Source: Pseudomonas viridiflava (lineage in GTDB: Bacteria > Pseudomonadota > Gammaproteobacteria > Pseudomonadales > Pseudomonadaceae). Taken from it: 64,000 nt of DNA. A model generated the notes under the pieces. It was given only the letters and a program-made list of their open reading frames with translations. It searched no databases and was not told the DNA's origin. Below are positions 63,979 to 64,000 of the stretch, piece after piece. The translations under genes and the position numbers were made by a program. The stretch is from NCBI RefSeq assembly GCF_900573885.1, contig NZ_UPSE01000161.1, positions 310,001-374,000 on the forward strand, in the 5' to 3' direction. Numbering within the stretch: the first letter of the stretch is position 1; each line of letters begins with the position of its first letter.

Positions 63979-64000
63979 GGCGACTCCATGACAGGGTTAG

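Overview
The window looks like a chromosomal segment of a Pseudomonas of the fluorescent group. GC is high with strong GC-ending codons. The mannitol gene order (mtlF-G-K-D-Y-Z) and the ferulate gene set are those known from Pseudomonas fluorescens. The hydroxycinnamoyl-CoA hydratase-lyase and mannitol 2-dehydrogenase carry the P. fluorescens catalytic residues at the same residue numbers. I saw no rRNA, tRNA, insertion sequence, CRISPR or prophage genes.

Region 1 (1-33818, all plus strand) is the most unusual part. It holds a giant thrombospondin-type-3 (TSP3) repeat protein that is cut by the left edge, two lipoproteins of the SurA/PpiC class, a second giant exported protein (2485 aa) with a 225-bp tandem repeat array, and a 2189-aa exported protein that ends in a likely PD-(D/E)XK nuclease domain. 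A tightly coupled candidate immunity gene and a further small overlapping gene follow. Then comes a type II secretion operon, gspE-F-G-H-I-J-K-L-M. gspC, gspD and the prepilin peptidase are not in the window. My reading is that this is a dedicated T2SS locus encoding its own calcium-binding surface or secreted proteins, periplasmic helpers and a toxin/immunity pair. That is inference from layout and motifs.

Region 2 (33819-44036) is a mixed accessory stretch: a REP-like palindrome, a hybrid sensor kinase, an orphan BrnA-like antitoxin, a DUF4160/DUF2442 pair with its own palindromic operator and near-identical flanking terminators, an ECF sigma/anti-sigma pair, a DUF3455 protein, a GAF-EAL phosphodiesterase, and a LysR regulator divergent from a fatty-acid desaturase and a TIM-barrel isomerase-like gene.

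Region 3 (44037-50340) is the ferulate/p-coumarate to vanillate/4-hydroxybenzoate module: a MarR regulator divergent from ech-vdh-fcs and an MFS transporter, with two matching 19-bp palindromes in the divergent promoter region. A beta-carbonic anhydrase follows in convergent orientation.

Region 4 (51277-57042) resembles an extended Escherichia coli ynbABCD cluster: a CDP-alcohol phosphatidyltransferase, an alpha/beta-hydrolase-methyltransferase fusion, a PAP2-dual-specificity-phosphatase fusion, a small membrane protein, a PlsC-type acyltransferase and a CdsA-type cytidylyltransferase. Together these could make and remodel an unusual phospholipid.

Region 5 (57079-63978, minus strand) is the polyol operon: two ABC permeases, the ATPase, mannitol 2-dehydrogenase, xylulokinase and fructokinase. 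The binding-protein gene mtlE should lie just beyond the right edge.
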